A stretch of 64,000 bases of DNA, taken from Welwitschia mirabilis. Lineage: Eukaryota; Gnetophyta; Gnetopsida; Welwitschiales. A program made the position numbers and the translations under genes. The number at the start of each line of letters is the position of its first letter. Positions within the stretch are counted from its first letter, which is position 1. Shown here piece by piece: positions 46,735 to 55,699 of the stretch. A model generated the notes under the pieces. It saw only the letters and a list, made by a program, of their open reading frames with translations, did not search any database and was not told the origin of the DNA. The DNA lies in assembly GCA_051453625.1 (NCBI GenBank), contig JBOZIK010000001.1:201910048-201974047 (forward strand), read 5' to 3'.

Positions 46735-47700
46735 TTTAATTAGTGGGCCTTGCTTGCATTTAGAGGGTTATGAGTTTGAAGCCTTTTGGATGCCTTGCGT
46801 GCATAAGGCTCCAGGCATAATTAAATCATATCTTTGAAGGATTTTAGTGCTTGTACATTTGGGGAGATGTATAAACACTAAGAGTTTTGAGTTCGACACC
46901 CCTTGTAATGTATAACTTGTACATTTAATGCATTATTTTTTTAACTGCGTGCTATATTAATGGAGGTGTGAAATATAAATTTAGTTTACATTCTACTTTT
47001 ACTTTTAGTTAATATCCCTTGTCTCATATTAAGAACATGTTACAAGTTTTAGTAATCATACCTTGCATTGGAAGTACAATCTTTCATCTCATTTTAGGGG
47101 AATGTCTAACTTGAAATTTTTACTCACCGTACCTTCTTTCAAAAGTCTATCCATTATAATCACTCAAATGAATAATTTAATTTCATCTAGGGCCTCATAA
47201 TCTACCAAGTAAGGCGTTTTTAAGTTCAAACCCATAGCCTCCTAAATGGAGAACAAGTGTGTTACCAATTAGACTACCATGTCATTAGACTTTCTCATAT
47301 TACATGTGTTAGTTTAAAAATAGAATTTTTTGGAAATTATAAGTATGTAAGAATTAGGGTTTCTATTTATTCTCAAAGTTAATATAAGGTCTATATGTTA
47401 AGGGTTCTAATCTAACTATTGATACACATATCCTTAACTTAGGAGGTGACGTGTTCAAACCTTTAGATATGCTAACTGAAACATCATGATGCCATGGGCG
47501 TGATTAAATTATTTATTTGGATGATGTAGTGGATTTACTTTTGATGGGAGATATAGTTTAAACTTTTAAGTTAAATAGCCCTCTAATATAAAGGCTATAC
47601 AAATTCCACTAAACTTTAGATATGTTAAGGGGAGGGAGTTTTTTGTAAGAAAGATTTTGTGAAAAAAGTCCACTTTTTTCTTGTTGGAGACATCCTAACA
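46735..47700 (+). repeat. Block C': second +, -, + triplet of family-2 SINE-like repeats
   Basis: Copies lie at about 46,735-46,930 (+), 47,035-47,310 (-) and 47,400-47,650 (+), in the same order and spacing as block C. The end of the block, TTTAGATATGTTAAGGGGAG and AGAAAGATTTTGTGAA, matches 39,940-39,990. The middle copy keeps a B-box complement (AAGTTCAAACCCATAGCC). Confidence 0.75.
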
Positions 47701-47767
47701 CTATAATAGTAGTACTCCTATCACTTTGTAATTATCAATTTGATTCTTCAAAAAAGTCTTTTAACGA

Positions 47768-47816
47768 AAAAAAGGGTGGGGGGGAGAGGGGGCGGGTGGG
47801 GGGGTTGGGGTGTGGT
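47768..47816 (+). repeat. G-run tract, G-quadruplex candidate
   Basis: It contains GGGTGGGGGGGAGAGGGGG, then GCGGGTGGGGGGGTTGGGG. At least six runs of three or more G fall within 50 bp and are separated by one to three bases, which satisfies the usual quadruplex pattern. It lies at the left end of block D', where D has no equivalent. Confidence 0.85.
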
Positions 47817-48109
47817 TTATTTTAAGGCATAATCGATTCAATATAAACAAAGCAAGTTAGCAAGTAGGAAGAGGGCAAGGGAAAGGAAAACAAGAAAAAA
47901 ATAATGAAAAGCAAGGCAGTGTTAAAAATAAGAGAGCAAAACACTAAATATAGATTTAGGAGATGAAGTTCATTTTGTAGAAGATATCTTACCAAAAACA
48001 AAAACAAAATAAAATAGATGCTCCAAAGGAAGTCATGTTAATTACAAATAAAATGGATGCTCCAAAAGGAGTCATACTCCAAAGTGAGTTATGCTCCGAA
48101 GAGAGTCAT

Positions 48110-48453
48110 GGGGGTTGTTATTGTTAAGGGGGCTAATTAACTCCATTGTAACTATAGCACCCCCAAGGGTTACAGCCACATCCTTTTTTTTTTTTTTTTT
48201 TTTTTTTTGGCNNNNNNNNNNNNNNNNNNNNNNNNNNNNNNNNNNNNNNNNNNNNNNNNNNNNNNNNNNNNNNNNNNNNNNNNNNNNNNNNNNNNNNNNN
48301 NNNNNNNNNNNCACCCCCCAGGGTTACAGCCACATCCTTTTTTTTTTTTTTTTTTTTTTTGGCACTCTGCAGCCTATGTGCGCAACATGGGAATAGAACT
48401 TGAAACTTGATGCCTCATAGGCAGCTGTCTTTACCACTAGACCAAAGGTCCAC
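48110..48453 (-). mobile_element. tRNA-derived SINE (family 1) nested in the copia LTR
   Basis: Reverse complement of the 41,428 SINE: box A-like TCTAGTGGTAAAGACAGC, box B-like TCAAGTTCTATTCCC, then GGCTGCAGAGTGCC, a long A run, GGATGTGGCTGTAACCC and GGGGGTG. The flanks CTCCGAAGAGAGTCAT (48,095-48,110) and CTCCAAAGAGAGTTAT (48,457-48,472) fit a 16-bp target duplication, as LINE-driven insertion makes. The other LTR (49,372-49,739) lacks the insertion. A 100-N gap sits in the A-run with the same motif on both sides, so the middle may be duplicated by the assembly. Confidence 0.85.
48212..48311. other. Assembly gap (100 N) with duplicated flanks
   Basis: GGGTTACAGCCACATCC plus a T run occurs on both sides of the gap. 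This is consistent with assembly trouble at the homopolymer. Confidence 0.97.
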
Positions 48454-48607
48454 AAACTCCAAAGAGAGTTATACTAATTGATGTAACTAGAGGGCCTTAT
48501 ATAGGCATACAAAGGAAAACACTCAATAATGGTTCTCCTTCTTTTTAGTAACTGACTCACTAACTCCACTAACCGTTCTCCTTCTTTTCAGTAACTAATC
48601 CACTAAC

Positions 48608-48617
48608 NNNNNNNNNN
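48608..48617. other. Assembly gap (10 N)
   Basis: Ten N inside the left LTR. Confidence 0.95.
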
Positions 48618-48858
48618 AGAAAAAAAATAACATATGAACAAGTCTCACATAAATAGCTACTAACAAACTTCTTACTAACAAAAATTACAAAGACAACTCT
48701 AGTAAGTTACACTAATTTTCAACACTCCCCCTTAGTACAAGCTTACGATCAACAACACCAAGAGCATTTCTGAAAGCATCAAACTTTTCGTGAATAAATC
48801 TACTGCAATTCTAGCTCCTATGTAAAATGCTCTCTCTCAAAATATAGCTTGTCCTTGA

Positions 48859-49111
48859 GTGAAAAGAAAGATGCTGCAACTCCATGTTGTCAACACAAGG
48901 CAAACTTCGTGCTTTCATGGCCTTCTTCTGTGCCACCTCTTCAAGCTACCAAAGTCTCCTTCTTTTGAAACATGCTTTTCTCGAAAAGAAAGATATTGCA
49001 ACTCCATGTCGTCGACACAAGGCAAACTCAGTGNNNNNNNNNNCTTTTATGGCCTTCTTCTTTGTCACTTCTCCAAGCCACTGAAGTCTCCTTCCTTGAA
49101 AACATGCTTTT
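48859..49111. repeat. Tandem duplication of ~120 bp inside the deleted copia element
   Basis: GAAAAGAAAGATGCTGCAAC to CATGCTTTTCTC (48,859-48,977) is repeated at 48,978-49,111 with about 10% difference and a 10-N gap (49,034-49,043). Open frames across it are broken by the N run. No protein was recognised. Confidence 0.85.
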
Positions 49112-50535
49112 CTCCTTCAACATGTCTTCTACTTAAACTTGCATGCAATCTTCCTTTTGTGAGTTCATCTTCTTTCTCACTTAAGATCTTTTCCCAATCA
49201 CGACACATTTTACAAAGATTTCCTTAGCCTCTTGGTCCATCCAAAAGAAACTTGTTGCATGCATTAGTGTAGCGTGCGTGCGGCCCAAAACATCTAAGAG
49301 CATCACAAACTTGTTACTACCTAGAAGGCCATAGTCCCTCTAAGAAGCTATCTACAAAGGCTCTGATGCCATGTTGAAATAAGAGAGCAAAACACTAAAT
49401 ATAAATTTAGAAGATGAAGTGCATTCTGTAGAAAATATCTCACAAAACACAAAAACCAAACAAAACTTACAAAAGGAGTCATACTCCAAAGGGAGTCATG
49501 CTATTTGATGCAACTAAAGAGCCTTATATAAGCATACAAAGGAATACACTCAATAACGGTTCTCCTTCTTTTTAGTCACTAACCCACTCACTCCACTAAC
49601 CATTCTCCTTCTTTTCAGTAACTGACCTATAACTCCACTAAAAGATAGAAAAACAACACATGAACAAGCCTTACATAAATAACTTCTTACTAATAGAAAT
49701 TACAAAGATAACTCTAATAAGTTGCACTACTTTTTAACAGGTAATTTGTAATGAAGGAATGCCATGTGGCAATAAAAAATGTAGAAAATGCAAAGACGGT
49801 GAGGCCATAGTGCAGTGGCTGGCGAAGAGCTAAGAATAGTGGCTGAGCAAGCTCAGCAACGCCACATGACAAGGCCATGTTGAGCTAATGCCAATGCCGT
49901 GCTCTGACGTGGATCCTTATGTCATTTGACGTCATGGCACGATTACATCACAGACAATTCACGCCAATGCTGGAGGCCCTCTTACTTACATCAGTTTTGC
50001 TCATTGTTATATAAAACTTGACGTGCGTTGTGCTGTGGAGTTCACCCCCGCTCCCTTCACTCTGCGTGCCACTCTCTCTACCCCTTTGTTATCTTCTCCT
50101 CCTCTTTAAGCAAGCATATTGTTTTGTCATTTTTCAATTTAGTCATGCATTTTTAATACATGGGTAGAATTACAAGAGAATTTAAATACCAATGTATCGA
50201 AGCAAAATGTCATAATATAAATACTAACGTACTTATATGTGTGGTGTAACACATAACATAGAACTCAGGCACAATATAATGTATGTTATATTATTTTGTT
50301 TATCATTTGTATAGAGGATTGATTAAAAATGATCTAAGAGAAGGATAGCTATTCCTCTTTATTAACCCCCATTTAGAATTGTCTTGCCTCTTAGCTAGAA
50401 TCTTTATAGTTTCTTTCCCTTCAAACACCCACCCTCCTATTTTTTTTTTCTTTTTTTTTTTTTTTGTTTTTGTTTTTGTGGCCATGACAATCAATTCTCT
50501 CAACTTTAAAACTTGTGCATAGATAACTGTAAGTT

Positions 50536-51303
50536 TATTGATATATTATCAAGATTATTATTAACTCTTAAAAAGTTAATTTTTGGTTTATACTTAGAAA
50601 GCTTGATTATAAATCCTATCTACCTATTAATTCTAAAATCTTTAAATTGACAAATAAATGGAGCCTAGTTCTCAATGATAACACTAGATTAAAGTTTTCT
50701 AATCATGTTTAATACACATAGTTTTTCTTAAGATAGATTGTTGCCTTCATTACTGAGGTACTTGTCCAGGTAATTATTTTAAACATATTTGTGGATTTCA
50801 CCACCTTATCACCTTGTCATGATGGGAAATCTATTATTCATATATTTCTGAAATGTGAAACAACATGCTTTGGCTAGACAGAACTATTTATGAGTTTTGG
50901 GCCTTGCCAACGCTTCTTTGATTATATATTAGTTTTAGACTTAATCAAATCTCCTTCAAGTTAATTATTTTTATATAGACCATGTTGAATCTTTAAGGTT
51001 TGTGGAATGCATTTAGATGTGGAAGCTGAAAAATTTTGGAATGCTCAATGAAATTCAAGAAGAATGCATTCTCTATATGTTTAAATTATAGTCATTCTTA
51101 TTTTGGTTCAAAATGGGAAGAGTGATCTCTTCTTCTAAAACATAACTTTTCTTATCATTTCTCCAATGATGTATCATGATTTCTATCTAACAAAGCCTTT
51201 TTTTTTCCCCACAAACAAATAAAAATAAACTAAATAAAATAAAAATACTTTATGTGCCTTATCAAAAATTTGACATTTCATTGTATTAAAGCAAAGAAAA
51301 AAA

Positions 51304-51342
<39 letters not shown>

Positions 51343-52325
51343 TGATTCTGATTTTATAAAACTACACATGTGATATACGAAATACAAGCATTTTATAAAT
51401 TATTTTTAGAAAGTAATATCTAATAAATTACCAAAGTTTTGTGGTCCTTTAATTAATTTTGTGATAGCTCCCTCTTCTGATGCATCCATACAAATGATTG
51501 TTTTCGTGGAAATATCATATCACGTAGATTTCTAGTACAATGGATTACCGAGTTACTACTAGGAGGGCAATCCATGGCCGAGGAGAACAAAAGGCATTAT
51601 TCTAGCCTTTTAGAATAATAACTAAACAACATGCACCAATAGTGGGGAAAGAACTAAAGACCTTTAGGTTTACAAGCTCAAGTATGTCCTAACCACCACT
51701 TGAGCTAAGTTTGAAGGACTTGATTATTTTGGTACTAAGTGCTTTTCCAATCACATCAATCATTATAAACCATTTTCCTTATGATACATTAGATAATGTC
51801 ACATATCTCAAACACCAAAAGCATTAATCAATATTAACAACTTCAAACATTAAAATCTCATACATGATCTCCACTGCAACATGAAATTCATATATAATAG
51901 AACATGATAAGCCTCAAAAGAAAATATAAGTCCTTTCCAATCTAGAAAGTTTGCCAATATAAACAAAAAATAAGAGTACACCATCATAAACTAATACAAA
52001 GAAAAAGGGAGGTTAAAAAAGAAGAGTCTATAAAATAAATAAGAGCTATGAGTTTTGTATATAACCTACATCTAATGTTAAAAACATAAAAAAAAAAAAG
52101 ATTAATGTAAGAGCAAAACACTAATAGGTAGTACTAACTAGAAAAAAAACTCATTCCTGTTTAGTATTCAAACGTTTGAATGCCCAATCTAAATTCTATG
52201 TCATTTTGAAAAGTTTACTAATATAAACAAAAAATAAGAGTACGCCATCATAAACCAGTAAAAAAGTGCTATGAAATAAAAGGAGTTAAGAATTTTATGT
52301 ATAAGCTACATTCAATATTTAAATA
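50536..52325. other. Intergenic DNA with a (GA)n microsatellite
   Basis: No gene or repeat family member recognised. A pure GA run of roughly 30 bp is at about 51,309-51,340. Confidence 0.6.
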
Positions 52326-52329
52326 TAAA

Positions 52330-52560
52330 ATGAAAAGCTAAAGGGTAAGGCTAATTGGTTGATAATCCAAATAACATGGTACTCATCTTATATTTAGAAG
52401 ATTGTGAGTTCAAATTTTTGGATTCCTTGCTTGACATACTATGAGGCCTTGGGCATAATTAAATCATTTGTTTAAGTAATTGTGGTGGCTAAGAGGATGT
52501 ACATTCACTAAAAGTTTCAAATTCAACATCCTCCTCCTTTTAAAGCATACACACAAGAAT
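52330..52560 (+). mobile_element. SINE-like repeat (family 2), single copy
   Basis: GGCTAATTGGTTGATAATCC is followed by the B-box-like GTGAGTTCAAATTTTTGG, then CTTGACATACTATGAGGCCT, GGGCATAATTAAATCATTTG and a second AAATTCAACATCC block. Same order as the copies in blocks C and C'. The tRNA-like head and absence of any coding capacity suggest a pol III-derived SINE. Confidence 0.7.
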
Positions 52561-52939
52561 GATAACATGTAAATCCTTCATATACATAAATATATAACTA
52601 TCAAGTTAATGCATTTGGTAATAGACATACAGTACTAAATTGGATGAGCCTATAATGGATACTACAAAGTAATCTAATTAATTAGGTAATACACTTATTA
52701 CATGATCCTCCGGAAAGGAATAGGGGATGGTATTATGAAAGTACCACATAATCTTGTATTATACAAACATGTATAATTATATGTTCATAATAGACATATT
52801 ACGAAGACATGATATAACATATCTTAATGAGATTTAAATTCAAATATTCATTAATGATCTTTAAAATGAAAACTAAAAATAATGAAATAAAATATGTATA
52901 AGACAAAGGAAAAATGCATAAGGTATTAAATGAGATATG

Positions 52940-53132
52940 TCAAACTGGAACTTATAGTAGCTATATCTCACCCTTAGGAGTACAACCACCATGATTACCT
53001 AAATAAATGATTTAGTTATGAACATGGCCTCATAGTATGCCAACTAGGTCATCTAAAGGTTCAAACCCATAACCTCCTAAATAAAATGGAGAATAAGTGT
53101 TCCACTAGTTGGACTACCATCACATTGACACA
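52940..53132 (-). mobile_element. SINE-like repeat (family 2), inverted copy
   Basis: CATGGCCTCATAGTATGCCA, then AGGTTCAAACCCATAACCTC and GTTGGACTACCATCACATTG form the reverse complement of the family-2 body and head. Confidence 0.7.
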
Positions 53133-53419
53133 TAAGTTGTTAAACAATAAAAATATATTAAATTATAAAACTATAATAAATTAGAAAGCCATGAAAGTGA
53201 ACACAAAATGTATGAAACCTAAAATGAAGATATACATGTGAAATGTGTTCCAAGTTAAAAGAGCTATATTGACACAATTGCTAAGTCAAAATGGTTTAAA
53301 AATTAAGCATAAAAACACATTAACCACATAGATAAGTATGAAATACTACACAATGCTCAATTATTACATATGACAAGTCATCAATCACGACATGTATTTA
53401 GGGTTGTTGATGTTGTACT

Positions 53420-53610
53420 TGAAACTCTTAGTGATCATACCTCTCCTTAAGAGTTTAGCCACCACTATCACCCAAATAAATTATTTAGTTACACCTAGTG
53501 TCTCATAGCATACTAATCAAACTATCCAAAGGTTCAAAACCACAACCTTTTAAATGGAGTGTGTGCCTCCCACTTGTTAAACTAACTGATAACCATGATA
53601 TATATTAAAT
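53420..53610 (-). mobile_element. SINE-like repeat (family 2), inverted copy
   Basis: TGTCTCATAGCATACTAATC, then AAAGGTTCAAAACCACAACC and a TTGTTAAACTAACTGATAACC tail give the same body, B-box and head, in reverse orientation. Confidence 0.65.
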
Positions 53611-54600
53611 AATTACATATTCAAAGATAGAATAAAAAAATTTACATCAAATTATGTATTCTTAGACCTTTAATTTTTCTTGTTTTGTTTTGACTTTTGA
53701 GATCTATGGCTTAAACATTTATCCTCTCTTGATCACTCATAATCAATTTTCATTTTCCATTGCCTTTAAGAATTGATGCCATCCTGTGCCCCTTATTCTG
53801 AGCATCATCATGCATTTTGCAAGCCTGTGCCCCTTATTCTGAGCATCTTAAAACATATTTTAAAATTAAGTATTGCAAAAGCAAATTCTGTGAAAATAAT
53901 TTCAACGCGATAAAGACAATGTTATTTGGACTTCCAAATCTTTGGCTTTCATCAAGTTGGAATCCAAATCTTTAGCTTGCATTCAAAGCCATTTCCATAA
54001 TTGTAAAATCCTCAAAAACTACTTGCATTCAAAATGGAGTGGGATAAGAATCTCCCTTTAGTTTTGAAGTAACATATGGTTAATATGAAAATTCAAGTAT
54101 TAGTAATTAAACTCAATTTTATTAGATATTCCAATAAACCCACTACATTCAAAAGTGTTCATGAGCTATTGCAATGTCAGTAAATATTGAAATTTCAGAT
54201 ATCGAATGGAGTTTGACATCTTCAACAGCAATTGTTTGCATCATGCTCATGTTAGAAGAAATTTTCATAGTTTACGTAGTCTGTCTTATTTCAATCAGAG
54301 TTGGAACTTCCCTGGGAATGATACGGTACGTCATGCTAAAAAATTAACTAGAGTTAACATGTCACGCTAAAAACTATGTGCTTTAATTACTAACTAGCGA
54401 GAAACGTTTTGTATCAGGATTCCTAAGTTGCAGTGAGATTAAAAAATAGTCATCTTTAATCTTCTATATTTACTCGAGAAGGATACAGTCATTAGCTCAG
54501 CACAATTAATCAACGGTAACGTGAAGCATTTAAGGGCAAGCAACTTCTTATGCTATACATCCCTTCATTTCTGTTAATTAGAACATCCTAGCTTTTTACA
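53611..54600. other. Intergenic DNA with short tandem duplications
   Basis: An exact 24-bp repeat, CCTGTGCCCCTTATTCTGAG plus CATC, occurs at 53,783-53,806 and 53,824-53,847. A CCAAATCTTTRGCTT repeat lies at about 53,935-53,975. No gene recognised. Confidence 0.6.
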
Positions 54601-54887
54601 ATATAATAACACAATGACAAGGTAACATATATCGTAAGCATCACCAGGCCTTGCCGAAACTACTTTTTTTTAAGACTGCCTCGTGCCCATCAAACCAGTG
54701 ATAATAAAGCCAAAACGAGAAATGAGAAGATTCAGAAGGTCCACTGCGTTCCAATATCTGTGGTTGAGACTTCAGAACCGTACGAAGCAAACACTAGCCT
54801 GAAATCTACTTTTATTTACTTCCTAAAACCAACAGTACATACAAAAGCAACCACAAACGAATGGAAGACCTGGAACAGTGGTGTGTA
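54600..54887 (-). other. Probable 3' untranslated region of the PLAC8 gene
   Basis: This follows the PLAC8 stop codon on the minus strand. The base composition is richer than the surroundings, and an AATAAA lies at 54,816-54,811 on the minus strand, about 75 bp after the stop. The transcript end is not determinable. Confidence 0.4.
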
Positions 54888-55680
54888 TCAAACATCTCTT
54901 CCCATGGTTTGCTCCATGGGAGGCAGCATCACGACCACAGAACGTCCGTTGAAGCCTGGATGAGGTAACCTTCGACGAAGCTCACGCCCTTCTTGACAGA
55001 GAGCACAGCGGTGGCAAAAGAAATGAGTAGCAAAATCACATGCTGATTCACACTGCTCACGTTGTTCTTCATCTTCCATAATTCCTTGACAGCATCCACA
55101 TGACCGGCTTAACGCTTCACAGGTGCCCTGTTTGCCATGCATGGAGTGTTCAAATTCATTTCCTAAAATTTTCTTCCAGTGCAATTATCAAATGCTATCA
55201 GTCTGTAAAGAAAATTTGGTAAAAAGGGTAATAGGACATTTTTTTAAAAACTTTTTAAAGTAGTCAAGGACATGTTCTCTCATTTTTCAGAAAGGATGAA
55301 TCGGAATGTCTACAATAATTTCCTTGGCGCTCTCTTGTAAAACTTTTTTGTGTACGTTCTCATTTACAAAAATTCAATAACCCTATCAACTATTGGATAA
55401 GAAGAAAAAATAATGCAAAGATAGCGAATTTAGTTTTCCATGATAATAAACACGAATAGCTTAGAAAGATGAATTACCTCAAGGTTGAATTTTCGACGGA
55501 TAGCTATACGACTAGGATATGAAAACCAAGGTGCTAGACAATTCCATCCAAATAAAAAGTTGCCAAGGATATAGAGGCTGCTGTAGGGCAAGCAATGGTT
55601 TGAAAATGTCCCTGGAGTGGAACTCAGACGTTCCACATTGCTCCCGTATAACATGCATGGTGCTACTGAGCCCATCAAAC
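54888..55680 (-). CDS. PLAC8-family Cys-rich membrane protein, last two exons
   Basis: Two exons can be joined. The first, 55,680 to 55,478, follows TTTGTCAG and begins two bases into a codon, then LMGSVAPCMLYGSNVERLSS and HCLPYSSLYILGNFLFGWNC, ending RRKFNLE before GTAATT. The last, 55,127 to 54,888, follows AAACAG, stays in phase 0, and starts GTCEALSRSCGCC. Further on it has CHRCALCQEGRELRRRLPHP and MLPPMEQTMGRDV before TGA. The intron is 350 bp with GT...AG ends. The Cys-rich CP(C)xxYG-like start, the hydrophobic middle and the C-terminal HxCALCQExRE box define PLAC8, a family of small plant membrane proteins; this subgroup has no settled role that I can assign. The 5' exon or exons were not found within the next few kb, so the gene is either split by a long intron or 5'-truncated. 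No frameshift or stop interrupts the 147 codons seen. Confidence 0.92.
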
Positions 55681-55699
55681 CTGACAAAGCAGAACATGG

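Larger units (their letters stand above)
41991..46735 (+). repeat. Block A' (second copy of the 13,340-16,650 repeat)
   Basis: It starts with the tandem array of ~350-bp units (42,000-42,730), then runs colinear with block A to about 46,735 (TTTACTATATTTTGAATAGA). It is interrupted by a solo LTR (43,300-44,832). A perfect 28-bp tandem duplication, AGAAGGGAATATCCATCAAA plus ACCAACCT A, lies at 45,125-45,180. In block A the sequence after this point is block B; here it is block C', so B is missing from this tandem copy. Confidence 0.78.
47920..49739 (-). mobile_element. Internally deleted Ty1/copia LTR element
   Basis: LTRs are 47,920-48,724 (enlarged by a SINE) and 49,372-49,739 (368 bp). Both have TGTT...AACA ends. 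The primer-binding site TGGCATCAGAGCC (minus, 49,371 to 49,359) abuts the 5' LTR and matches the initiator-Met tRNA site TGGTATCAGAGCC with one change. The polypurine tract AAGGGGGAG lies directly before the 3' LTR (plus 48,725-48,733 as CTCCCCCTT). The internal part is only 647 bp. At its 3' end it still reads VDLFTKS, then FDAFRNALGVVDRKLVLRGS, the C-terminus of copia pol. Flanking 5-mers are GGCAG and GGTAA, related by two transitions. Confidence 0.9.
47701..50535 (+). promoter_or_regulatory. Block D': decayed copy of block D with TATA and TGACGTCA
   Basis: Homology to block D is clear at about 47,820-47,860 and at 49,758-50,535, with a retroelement inserted between (47,920-49,739). In D' the two G-boxes read GCCATGTGGC (49,761-49,770) and GCCACATGAC (49,861-49,870), both changed at CpG. 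TGACGTCA is at 49,927-49,934 and TATATAAA at 50,008-50,015, about 80 bp further on. A pyrimidine-rich leader-like stretch follows. This is a promoter-like arrangement reading rightwards, but no coding sequence was recognised downstream. Confidence 0.5.

Noticed and set aside
48072-48410. Lys- or Phe-rich frames near the T runs
   Set aside because: These are the poly(A)/poly(T) part of a SINE plus an N gap.
47920-49739. First read as a TRIM (miniature terminal-repeat element)
   Set aside because: The interior keeps the copia pol C-terminus beside the polypurine tract, and LTRs of 368 bp are too long for a typical TRIM, so an internally deleted copia element fits better.
40925-50535. D and D' as the two LTRs of one large element with A'-C' as interior
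   Set aside because: Block C precedes both D and D', no primer site or polypurine tract lies next to either, and no TG...CA ends or target duplication were found, so tandem duplication is simpler.
54760-54963. Plus-strand 67-codon frame over the PLAC8 last exon
   Set aside because: It is the shadow of the PLAC8 coding strand and its 3' untranslated region.
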